A DNA stretch of 12,061 nucleotides, taken from assembly GCA_002359075.1 (NCBI GenBank), contig DEQA01000021.1, forward strand, positions 1 through 12,061. Direction: 5' to 3'. Below, piece by piece: positions 5,613 through 12,061 of this stretch. The position numbers and the translations under genes are program-made. Below the pieces are notes generated by a model that saw only the letters and a program-made list of their open reading frames with translations, was not told where the DNA came from and made no database searches. This DNA comes from Planococcaceae bacterium UBA3378. GTDB lineage: Bacteria; Bacillota; Bacilli; Bacillales_A; Planococcaceae. How positions within the stretch are numbered: position 1 is the stretch's first letter; each line of letters begins with the position of its first letter.

Positions 5613-7976
5613 TTAAAATGCATAAATTCCCTGTGCTTCATTGCCCCCGAGCGACACCCCAAAGCGGTCGCTGTAGGCACTCTCATCCAAATAAAATAAA
5701 CTTTCCTGGTAAAGCGGCTTTAGCAGCCCATCGGAAGCAAGCTGGCGCAGCTCATGCTCATACAGATTCACACTGTACATTTGTGCCTGCTTCATGAGCA
5801 TGTTAAATTGCTTGCTGTCGTAAATGTCCTCATTGAGTGCTGCGATCAGTTCTTTCCCTTCCTCTTCATACGGGACAAGCACCGCCTTTGTCGGACTGTC
5901 GATCGCTTCGAAATGCTGCTCTAATGTTTTGAACAGTGCATAAGACGTCACAGGTTTTCGGATAATCTCTTTTTTAAAACTGTCTTGTAAAAGTGTCACA
6001 AGTTCATAGTCTAAATGTTTTGGCGTAAGAGATATAACCCTGCGCACCTGGGCGTCATAATGGGCAAAATAATGGACAATCGCTGCCGGGCCCAGCATAT
6101 CTTCAGAAAACCGCTCGTCCCGCAGAATATAGTTGGCTGTTACTTCCCCACCTACCGCAATTTCCGGAAGACGGGTTAAATTTTCGTCGCGCGATTTTAC
6201 AATATAAACATCGCCCCTGTCCCGCTCTTTATTACGATTGCACCGCCCTGCCGCCTGTGCGATGGAATCAAGCCCTGCCAGAGAGCGGACGACCGCCTCA
6301 AAGCTAATGTCAACTCCGGCTTCTATCAGCTGCGAAGAGATGCAGATGACACGCTCTCTCCCCAGCTTGTCCTTGATCTCCTTTAAAATCTTTTTGCGGT
6401 GTGCCGGACACATCGATGTACTTAAATGATAGACGGCCACCTCTTCATTTTGTAATGCTTCAAACAGCTTCCTTACGGCTGTTTTTGTATTTAGAATGAC
6501 AAGTACTGAGCTGCAGCCAGCGATTTTCTCCCTCACAAAATCCGCCAGCTCTTCTGCACCATAGCCTTCCTTTGTGACACAATTATGCATACGTACCCGT
6601 TCAAACGCCTTGGCGACGACAAGTAAATCCGGCACCATCTCCGCATTTTCTTTTAAGTAAATCGGATATTTCATTCCCGCTACAGTTGGCTGTGTTGCTG
6701 TACAAAGGACTAAACTGCTGTTGCCAATTTTCTGCAGGAAATTAATTGCTGTGTTAAAGAGGGAAAAATGCTTATACGGCACAGATTGCACTTCGTCAAA
6801 TACAATAACGGCATTCGTTAAATTATGTAAGCGCCTTCCTTTTTTCGTTCCCTTTTGGAAAAATGCATCTAAAAACTGTACCATTGTTGTAAAAACAATG
6901 GGATAATCCCAGTTATCACGAGCAAGCTGGAGTGTTTTATGAGCTTGTTTACGATATAAATCCGGCTCTTCATCCAAACTGCTGTCGTCAATTACATTCG
7001 CATGGTGCTCAAGAACCAAGTCATATTGCCTAGTTATTTGACGCACGGCTTCCGCATTTTGCTCTAAAATGGTCGTGTACGGTACGACATAAATAATCCT
7101 TGTTTTTTTATGCTCAATAGCATGTTTCAATGCATACCGGAGACTCGCATATGTTTTCCCACCACCCGTAGGAATTGATAAGGTATAAACAGATGAGGGT
7201 TCTCCTGCCAACAGGTCGCAATTTTCCGACATTTTAGTTCGTAATTGATTGAGTGGTTTTTCGCTTTTTTGCCATTCTGACACTGTCTGCATCATTGTGT
7301 CATATGCATTTCTAAAAATGATTTCATTGTCCGTTGCCGATGTATCGTCCTGCTCCTCAAAGCACCTTGTATTGGTCCGATCTGCATCAATCAGGCAACT
7401 AAAGACAAGCTTTTGCAAATAACTAATATAAAGGAAAACTTGCGGATCTCCCTTTACTTTCTGTAATGCTTCACGAAACTCATCAACTGCTTCTATCATT
7501 AAGTTTTCTACTCGCTCGCGGTTCCCCTTCACAGCTTCAAAGTTTCCCACTACTTCCTCGTAGTAAGGCAAATTGCCATTTGTAACTCGGCGCAGATAAT
7601 CAGAAGCAGAACCATCCAACTGGATAAAATTCTGCAGACCCGAGTGGTGGGATAACACTGCCATGCCAATCGTTTCAACAACAAAATTCTGCAGATCGTT
7701 TTTGCCATGAAATCTTTCAAATAAGTACTTTGCCCCTGCCGTCGAGTGATCAATTTTCGTTGTCGCCACGTCATTATGCAGGACAGCATTCGTTAAATAT
7801 GTACTGAAGGCTTGCGTATACTTGCCCATATCGTGCAGTAAACCAGAAAGCTCTGCATGGGCTCCAAGACCGACCTTCTCACCGTAACTGCGTGCTAACT
7901 CTGCTACTCCCTCTAAATGCTCCTGCACCGACTGTTCAGCAAAATCAGTTGCTCTTATATGTGCTAGAAAGGACAT
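5613..7976 (-). CDS. cas3: CRISPR helicase-nuclease Cas3 (HD plus superfamily 2 helicase)
   Basis: Cas3 is recruited by target-bound Cascade and unwinds and degrades the DNA. The 787 residues have an N-terminal HD nuclease domain with His20, His48-Asp49 (LLHDMGK), His77, His110-His111 (LSHHSG) and Asp197/Asp199. A helicase follows with Walker A SIPTGGGKT (about 267-275), Walker B DEVQ (394-397), TATQPT (426-431), SSQLIEAGVDISF (547-559) and the arginine motif QAAGRCNRN (574-582). All expected motifs are present and in order. The ATG has TTTTGGAGGTTG upstream. It is the first gene of the cas operon, directly downstream of the CRISPR array on the same strand, so array read-through could contribute to its transcription. 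The downstream gap to cas5c is 12 bases. Confidence 0.97.
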   Translation of the reverse strand: MSFLAHIRATDFAEQSVQEHLEGVAELARSYGEKVGLGAHAELSGLLHDMGKYTQAFSTYLTNAVLHNDVATTKIDHSTAGAKYLFERFHGKNDLQNFVVETIGMAVLSHHSGLQNFIQLDGSASDYLRRVTNGNLPYYEEVVGNFEAVKGNRERVENLMIEAVDEFREALQKVKGDPQVFLYISYLQKLVFSCLIDADRTNTRCFEEQDDTSATDNEIIFRNAYDTMMQTVSEWQKSEKPLNQLRTKMSENCDLLAGEPSSVYTLSIPTGGGKTYASLRYALKHAIEHKKTRIIYVVPYTTILEQNAEAVRQITRQYDLVLEHHANVIDDSSLDEEPDLYRKQAHKTLQLARDNWDYPIVFTTMVQFLDAFFQKGTKKGRRLHNLTNAVIVFDEVQSVPYKHFSLFNTAINFLQKIGNSSLVLCTATQPTVAGMKYPIYLKENAEMVPDLLVVAKAFERVRMHNCVTKEGYGAEELADFVREKIAGCSSVLVILNTKTAVRKLFEALQNEEVAVYHLSTSMCPAHRKKILKEIKDKLGRERVICISSQLIEAGVDISFEAVVRSLAGLDSIAQAAGRCNRNKERDRGDVYIVKSRDENLTRLPEIAVGGEVTANYILRDERFSEDMLGPAAIVHYFAHYDAQVRRVISLTPKHLDYELVTLLQDSFKKEIIRKPVTSYALFKTLEQHFEAIDSPTKAVLVPYEEEGKELIAALNEDIYDSKQFNMLMKQAQMYSVNLYEHELRQLASDGLLKPLYQESLFYLDESAYSDRFGVSLGGNEAQGIYAF

Positions 7977-8141
7977 TTTTCAACCTCCAAAAGATGATTA
8001 TAAAAACAAACAATTAGGAATAAATTAACAAATTACTTTTTTTATTAAAATACCATTATTTTCAATATGATATCAACATTTATTTAAGATCCAACTACTT
8101 AAATCAGTGTATTGGGTATTTATTTTTTGCTTAACTAGAGA
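7977..8141 (-). promoter_or_regulatory. AT-rich gap between array 1 and cas3, with a possible cas operon promoter
   Basis: This 165-bp stretch is strongly AT-rich and codes for nothing I can support. On the minus strand TTGATA (8076-8071) and TATTTT (8052-8047) are 18 bp apart and could start the cas mRNA about 60 bases before cas3. A perfect TATAAT at 8002-7997 has no convincing -35 partner and would leave a very short leader. Neither is strong. I see no clear terminator hairpin that would separate the array transcript from cas3. Confidence 0.35.
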
Positions 8142-9319
8142 TTTATAATCCACTCTCCTAATGCAGGGAGAGACATCTCAATTGATCCAGCTGCTCTTCC
8201 AACTGCTATTTCAATCCTCTCTCAAAATACAAGGAGAGACAGGTTACTTGCTTTGCCCTTTGTGTGACTCCATAAATTTCAATCCACTCTCCCCATACAG
8301 GGAGAGACGTAAAGTACCAAAAATGACCGTATCTTCCTATTTGATTTCAATCCACTCTCCCAATGTAGGGAGAGACTCATGGCGTTTCAACACAAACTAA
8401 AACATTTTAGGATTTCAATCCACTCTCCCAATGTAGGGAGAGACTCATGGTCAGTCATCGGGATATAAACGTCCTTGCTATTTCAATCCACTCTCCCAAT
8501 GTAGGGAGAGACGGTTCGATCCTAGAACTAATGTAAGTATAAAAGGAATTTCAATCCACTCTCCCAATGTAGGGAGAGACCGTACGGATTTGATAGCGCG
8601 TCTTTAACGAGTGTATTTCAATCCACTCTCCCAATGTAGGGAGAGACATACCGCCCTACTCATGCCTCCATCATTTGCTTTTCATTTCAATCCACTCTCC
8701 CAATGTAGGGAGAGACCTTTTACGTGACATTGGAGCTTATGGGAACGTTGATATTTCAATCCACTCTCCCAATGTAGGGAGAGACGGCCGAAGCTGATGC
8801 GATCATGCAGGCAAACGCAATTTCAATCCACTCTCCCAATGTAGGGAGAGACAATAATTTACAAGTAGTTGGGTTGTGGATATAATATTTCAATCCACTC
8901 TCCCAATGTAGGGAGAGACTCGAGCAAGGCGTCGTTACAAACAGCGACAGCACATTTCAATCCACTCTCCCAATGTAGGGAGAGACCCGTTATCGATCAA
9001 GCCTGTACGGATGATTAACGATTTCAATCCACTCTCCCAATGTAGGGAGAGACGTCGACAACGAGGACTTTCTCGCGGCAGACGAAACATTTCAATCCAC
9101 TCTCCCAATGTAGGGAGAGACGAACTGTGGAAGGTCAAACTAACGGAACAAAAGATTTCAATCCACTCTCCCAATGTAGGGAGAGACCGGGCTATGCGCT
9201 ACTAGCGTATGTGGAGACGCATTTCAATCCACTCTCCCAATGTAGGGAGAGACCGATCAGCGCTGCGTAAGAACGGCCAATTCCAGATTTCAATCCACTC
9301 TCCCAATGTAGGGAGAGAC
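8142..9319 (-). CRISPR. Type I-C CRISPR array 1: 18 repeats, 17 spacers
   Basis: Repeats are 33 bp and start at 8142, 8208, 8276, 8344, 8412, 8480, 8548, 8615, 8684, 8753, 8820, 8887, 8954, 9021, 9089, 9155, 9221 and 9287. The fifteen from 8344 onward are identical. The three at the low-coordinate end are degenerate, which marks the trailer. On the minus strand each repeat begins GTCTCTCCC and ends GTGGATTGAAAT. The stem CTCTCCC/GGGAGAG closes a 6-base loop, with an 11-base tail as the future 5' handle. Spacers are 33-36 bp and all differ. The leader is at the high-coordinate end. The repeat at 8208 has a weakened, slipped stem (GTCTCTC with GAGAGAG) and may be processed less precisely. Confidence 0.98.
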
Positions 9320-9480
9320 TGCGAGATATTGTGCTATCTCACCATCATTTTACTACATATAGTTTTTTATGGAAACATATAACAAAACAATTCGGTAGAA
9401 TATTCAATTTCACTCTAAAAAACGCGCGAACCTCCCCGGATATTCATGGGCACTTCAGGTTCGCGTATGGTTACAAAAAC
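9320..9480 (-). promoter_or_regulatory. CRISPR leader of array 1
   Basis: This non-coding stretch lies between the last intact repeat and the end of the gene at 9514. It shares the inner 51 bases (about 40 identities) and a distal block at 9424-9468 with the leader at the left edge of the window. The distal block is bounded by a 9-bp inverted repeat, cgcgaacct (9425-9433) and aggttcgcg (9457-9465). The leader borders identical repeats while the far end of the array is degenerate, as expected for the spacer-insertion end. The ten bases at the junction, tgcgagatat, are the same in both leaders and are candidates for the integrase anchoring site. Confidence 0.88.
9356..9385 (-). promoter_or_regulatory. 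Possible promoter of array 1
   Basis: On the minus strand TTGTTA (9385-9380) and TATATG (9361-9356) are 18 bp apart. The same spacing and near-identical hexamers fall at the same offset from the repeat in the other leader. The RNA would begin roughly 30 bases before the first repeat. Both hexamers match only part of the vegetative consensus. Confidence 0.4.
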
Positions 9481-9513
9481 AATTATAGGCAGATGATTCA
9501 CAAGCCTTCCCAT

Positions 9514-9975
9514 TCACCCTCCCACCTCCCCAAAATAATACGGCAGCTCCGGTAAAGCATACTTTATCTCCTGGATCGTCTGCACCCGCCCGTTCACTAT
9601 ATACATCCGGCCTTTCAACCGGTCGTACGCATCAAAAGCACGCGCAGGGCGAAATCCGTACATCGCTTCAAATAAATGCGCGCCCTGGTCAACATGCTCG
9701 GCGTACACTAATGCATAGCTCCCCTCTCTGCATTCAAACGCATAGAGCTTTATCTTTTTGAGCCCGAGTACATCACGTTTGATCCACTCGCGGATGGTGT
9801 TCTTCTCGTTGTCTGTGAGCACAACTGTATCAAGTCGATCGCCTGCATCCGTCAGTTTCAGGCGGCCCTCTTGGATGAACCAGTAAATAACTGTTGCTAA
9901 AAAGGCGTCTTCGCAGCTAAGAGCAGCGGCGAAGGTATCATGCATGGTCGAGAATACGGCCGGTTGTTTTATCAT
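9514..9975 (-). CDS. Hypothetical protein downstream of the replicative helicase
   Basis: I do not recognise this 153-residue protein. It is soluble-looking, with no signal peptide or membrane segment. A helical N-terminal half (DTFAAALSCEDAFLATVIYW, then a charged segment) is followed by a probable alpha/beta part containing KIKLYAFECREGSYALVYAE and GFRPARAFDAYDRLKGR. The frame is open further upstream, but that part overlaps the helicase gene in another frame and reads as low-complexity shadow, so I chose the ATG at 9975, which has AGGTG just before it. An ATG at 9945 (ATGCATGA, overlapping the helicase stop) is an alternative. It overlaps the helicase gene by 38 bases, so it is probably the last gene of the replication operon. 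It ends just before the CRISPR leader. Confidence 0.7.
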   Translation of the reverse strand: MIKQPAVFSTMHDTFAAALSCEDAFLATVIYWFIQEGRLKLTDAGDRLDTVVLTDNEKNTIREWIKRDVLGLKKIKLYAFECREGSYALVYAEHVDQGAHLFEAMYGFRPARAFDAYDRLKGRMYIVNGRVQTIQEIKYALPELPYYFGEVGG

Positions 9976-11185
9976 AGAGCACCTGCACCTTTCCAATCGA
10001 TCCGTTACGATGCTTTGCGACGATGATTTCAAGGGGATCGAATTGATTTGTTTTTTCTTTGTTATAGTAGCTGTCGCGGTATAACAGCAGCACGACATCC
10101 GCGTCCTGTTCGATATTGCCGGAATCCCGGATATCGCTGAGCATCGGCCTTTTCTCCAGACGGCTCTCACTGTTTCGGTTTAGCTGGGAAAGACAGATGA
10201 CAGGACAATCAAAGTCTTTGGCGAGTGCCTTTAGTCCGCGGCTGATCTTGCCGATTGCCTGCACATGCGGCAGGCTTTCATCCGTCTGCATGATTTGCAA
10301 ATAGTCGATGAAAACAATAAGCGGTTTATTTGGATGGTTTTTCTTTGTTCTTCGCACTTGCACGCGCATTTTTTCTACGCATAAAACAGAGCGCTCGTCA
10401 ATTTCGATACTTCTTGTGTAGATGCTGTTTAGCACCTTGCTCCAGCGCAGCTTGTCCTGCTCAGACAAGCGCCCGTATGGATCGTGCAGGTGATGCCGGT
10501 TAAAGCTGCCGATTTGCGCAATCATACGCTTCAATAGAGCATCCCGGCTCATTTCCAGCGAAAAGATCAAAGCGGTATATTCCTGTCCGGCGGCTAATGC
10601 AAAACGTGTCATAACATCCGTCTTCCCCATCGATGGCCTTGCCGCTAAAATCGTCAGCTCCCCGGGTTTAAAACCTTCCAAAAGCCGGTCGAGAGCCGCA
10701 ATACCAGTCGTGATGGAAGGCTCAATAACAGTGTGCAGAAATGGCCAATCATGCATCTCCATAAGGGCCGGTTTAATGCTTGTATCCACAGGCATGACGG
10801 TATCCTGGATTTGATCGAGGTGCTCCAAAATCATATCGACCTGCCAGTTTTCCTGCTGGGCCTGCTGCAGCAGCTGCAGTTTCCGACGCTCCTTATACTG
10901 CTCCATCAGCACCTCACAGTATGCCTCGAACTTTTCATCATTTGCGTATTGCTGCAGGCTTTGTAAATAGCCGGCACCGCCGAAATGCTCCGCGCCAAAA
11001 CGTGCAATTAACGTGACGATATCGATCAACCCATTTTCGCTTTTCAGCTGCTGAATGCTTTGCAGTAAATTCCGATGATGCACAGCCGTAAACATCGCCG
11101 GGTGTAATACCGTATCATCCAAAAAATGCGAATCCTGAAGAACTACCGCGAGTATGCTTTGCTCGAGCATGTGAATGTCATGCAT
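9938..11185 (-). CDS. DnaB-type replicative DNA helicase
   Basis: This is a hexameric 5'-3' helicase that unwinds DNA at the replication fork. Counting from the chosen ATG there are 415 residues, a little shorter than typical bacterial DnaB (about 450). The N-terminal domain (HMLEQSILAVVLQDSHF) is followed by the RecA-like motor with Walker A ARPSMGKT (182-189), Walker B VFIDYLQIM (291-299), the SDIRDSGNIEQDAD motif (350-363) and the arginine-finger region AKHRNGSIG (390-398). The start at 11185 has GGTGATG upstream and overlaps the stop of the preceding gene by eight bases. An ATG at 11206 would add seven residues but lacks a ribosome binding site. The neighbours suggest a phage- or plasmid-type replication module rather than the housekeeping chromosomal gene. 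Confidence 0.93.
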   Translation of the reverse strand: MHDIHMLEQSILAVVLQDSHFLDDTVLHPAMFTAVHHRNLLQSIQQLKSENGLIDIVTLIARFGAEHFGGAGYLQSLQQYANDEKFEAYCEVLMEQYKERRKLQLLQQAQQENWQVDMILEHLDQIQDTVMPVDTSIKPALMEMHDWPFLHTVIEPSITTGIAALDRLLEGFKPGELTILAARPSMGKTDVMTRFALAAGQEYTALIFSLEMSRDALLKRMIAQIGSFNRHHLHDPYGRLSEQDKLRWSKVLNSIYTRSIEIDERSVLCVEKMRVQVRRTKKNHPNKPLIVFIDYLQIMQTDESLPHVQAIGKISRGLKALAKDFDCPVICLSQLNRNSESRLEKRPMLSDIRDSGNIEQDADVVLLLYRDSYYNKEKTNQFDPLEIIVAKHRNGSIGKVQVLYDKTTGRILDHA

Positions 11186-11879
11186 ACACATCACCAAAAA
11201 GTTCATGCGGATAAAGTGTGAGCTGCTGCTGGCATGCCTGGCGCACTTGTGTGAGCATGTTTACCACATCAGCCCCGTTTTGCAGCGTATCATACACCGC
11301 CTGGTACACGTCTTTCTCATCATCTCCCCATTGCCCGCCCATCGCTTTTACATACAACAGTACATCGTTACACTCTTTCTTTATTTTTTCTTTATTTCTT
11401 TCTTTACTTCTTAGGGGGCCGGCAGCCGTTGGTATATCAGCGTTTTCAGTCATTTCAGTGTGCCAATCTGTCATACTCGACATGCCAGATTGGCACATAT
11501 TAGTATGACAATTTGGCACAGAGTTACTGCCAATTTGGCACGCATGCCGATTTGGCGTATTGTCTACAACTAACAGTTCATGCAGGACATCATACCTTAT
11601 ACGATAGCACGTACCTTGTCCATCGAAGCACATCCTTTCAACCAGGTGCTGCTTGTTAAGAGACTGGATTGTCCGTTGCAATGTCCTTTTTGACAAGAAT
11701 GGCATCTGCATCAGCCAATTATCGATTGTGCAGCGGTACCATTTATCGCCCTCCACTACTGTTTGCGAGAACCGGCTCTTGTAGTGGAGTTGCTGCAAGA
11801 AAAAGGCTTCCACCATACCGAATTTTTTGGCCAATGTCGGAAGAATAATAATCGTCGGTTCCTTTATTAGCAGCGTCAT
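11178..11879 (-). CDS. Winged-helix replication initiator-like protein
   Basis: The 233-residue protein starts with a winged-helix DNA-binding domain (about residues 12-100: LAKKFGMVEAFFLQQLHY, then DKWYRCTIDNW and SKRTLQRTIQSLNKQHLVER). This arrangement is typical of replication proteins of Gram-positive prophages and plasmids. A hydrophilic linker (about 105-170) follows, with recurring Cys/Trp-containing units (NCHT, MCQSG, MTDWHT) and a run of Lys/Glu (SKERNKEKIKKE). The C-terminus is a short helical domain. The linker codons hold DNA iterons and a T-rich tract, so the gene may contain its own origin, as in several phage initiator genes. The ATG overlaps the upstream stop (ATGA) and has a GGGAGGGGAG ribosome binding site. 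The DnaB-like helicase follows directly. Initiator or helicase loader is inferred, not proven. Confidence 0.8.
   Translation of the reverse strand: MTLLIKEPTIIILPTLAKKFGMVEAFFLQQLHYKSRFSQTVVEGDKWYRCTIDNWLMQMPFLSKRTLQRTIQSLNKQHLVERMCFDGQGTCYRIRYDVLHELLVVDNTPNRHACQIGSNSVPNCHTNMCQSGMSSMTDWHTEMTENADIPTAAGPLRSKERNKEKIKKECNDVLLYVKAMGGQWGDDEKDVYQAVYDTLQNGADVVNMLTQVRQACQQQLTLYPHELFGDVYA
11373..11413. other. T-rich tract with three phased TTTCTTTA repeats (possible DNA unwinding element)
   Basis: On the plus strand this 41-base tract has no G and only four A. It contains TTTCTTTA at 11376, 11387 and 11399, that is, every 11-12 bp or about one helical turn. It lies about 50 bp from the iteron cluster within the same gene and encodes the Lys/Glu-rich linker on the minus strand. 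A low-melting repeated tract beside iterons is the usual layout of a DNA unwinding element. Codon constraint from the lysine-rich linker could explain part of it. Confidence 0.5.
11461..11557. repeat. Five iterons (consensus TGCCAATTTGGCA) inside the initiator gene
   Basis: Five 13-bp imperfect palindromes start at 11461 (TGCCAATCTGTCA), 11483 (TGCCAGATTGGCA), 11506 (TGACAATTTGGCA), 11528 (TGCCAATTTGGCA, perfectly palindromic around its centre) and 11545 (TGCCGATTTGGCG). Start-to-start distances are 22, 23, 22 and 17 bp, so the first four are on the same face of the helix. They lie in the linker-coding part of the winged-helix gene. Such clusters are binding sites for the encoded initiator in many Gram-positive phage and plasmid replicons, which is the inferred role here. 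Confidence 0.7.
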
Positions 11880-12061
11880 TTACTCCCCTCCCAAAAATAC
11901 GGAAATACCCGCTCTATATAATTTCTCCTGACATACGGCGCACGGAATGTCTGCATCAAATAATAGGCCCCGCTCTCTGTCCAAACGATACAAACAGGCG
12001 GATGCTGCTGTCCTCCGTATATCCCTCTCCACTCGGCGAGCGCCATACCGGACAGCACAAA
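11876..12061 (-). CDS. 3' end of an unrecognised gene, cut by the window edge
   Basis: The frame is open to the window edge and ends with TGA at 11878-11876, sharing ATGA with the start of the winged-helix gene. About 61 codons are visible. The sequence is rich in aromatic residues (EWRGIYGGQQHPPVCIVW, then YYLMQTFRAPYVRRNYIERVFPYFWEGSK). I do not recognise it. GTG at 12058 and ATG at 12043 are possible starts, but the open frame continues to the edge and the true start may lie outside. The overlap with the downstream gene suggests the same replication operon. Confidence 0.6.
   Translation of the reverse strand, partial: FVLSGMALAEWRGIYGGQQHPPVCIVWTESGAYYLMQTFRAPYVRRNYIERVFPYFWEGSK

Noticed and set aside
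8144..8149. Plus-strand TATAAT at the array trailer as a promoter.
   Set aside because: It is part of the decayed terminal repeat, has no suitable -35 element and would drive antisense RNA with no gene to serve.
8756..9205. Open frames across the CRISPR array on both strands that repeat peptides such as SLPTLGEWIEM.
   Set aside because: They are translations of the CRISPR repeat itself, whose length and lack of stops keep frames open. There are no ribosome binding sites, and they change at every spacer.
8309..9286. Self-targeting spacers against the neighbouring replication genes.
   Set aside because: Reading the spacers against the rest of the window by eye, I found no matching stretch. 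A proper alignment was not possible here.
8142..9319. Plus-strand transcription of array 1.
   Set aside because: The degenerate repeats are at the low-coordinate end, the homologous leader is at the high-coordinate end, and the repeat ends in ATTGAAAT only on the minus strand.
9976..10170. N-terminal extension of the gene at 9514-9975.
   Set aside because: It lies wholly within the conserved helicase motifs in another frame and encodes a low-complexity stretch. The ATG at 9975 with AGGTG is the better start.

Overview
The window holds a complete type I-C CRISPR-Cas locus next to a phage- or plasmid-style DNA replication module. Every gene I can support is on the minus strand, so transcription runs from high to low coordinates. 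The low-to-moderate GC content, AT-rich intergenic DNA, strong AGGAGG-type ribosome binding sites and Bacillus-like Cas proteins suggest a Gram-positive Bacillales host (Firmicutes). I cannot fix the genus.

Right part (about 9514-12061): a tightly overlapping operon of replication genes. It starts with the 3' end of an unrecognised gene (11876 to beyond the edge). Next comes a winged-helix initiator-like protein (11178-11879), whose linker-coding region holds five 13-bp iterons and a T-rich tract with three phased TTTCTTTA repeats, a candidate intragenic origin. A DnaB-type replicative helicase (9938-11185) and an unrecognised 153-residue protein (9514-9975) follow.

Middle (7977-9513): a CRISPR leader (9320-about 9480), an array of 18 repeats of 33 bp with 17 spacers of 33-36 bp (8142-9319), and an AT-rich gap before cas3. 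The leader is at the high-coordinate end, the degenerate repeats are at the far end, and the repeat reads ...GTGGATTGAAAT on the minus strand, so the array is transcribed leftward like the genes.

Left part (172-7976): cas3, cas5c, cas8c, cas7c, cas4, cas1, cas2 in the canonical I-C order, mostly with 4-base stop-start overlaps. Inside cas8c an in-frame GTG with its own strong ribosome binding site can encode the small subunit Cas11c (121 residues). Directly after cas2 lies a second leader (19-about 170), homologous to the first, and then the leader-proximal repeat of a second array (1-18) that runs off the left edge.

How the parts should work together, from family knowledge: Cas4-Cas1-Cas2 select and insert new spacers at the leader end. 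Cas5c cuts the precursor RNA at the base of the repeat hairpin, leaving an 11-nt 5' handle. Cas5c, Cas8c, Cas7c and Cas11c form Cascade, and Cas3 unwinds and degrades the target DNA. The physical link to a self-replication module raises the possibility that the locus sits on, or entered with, a prophage or plasmid-like element.
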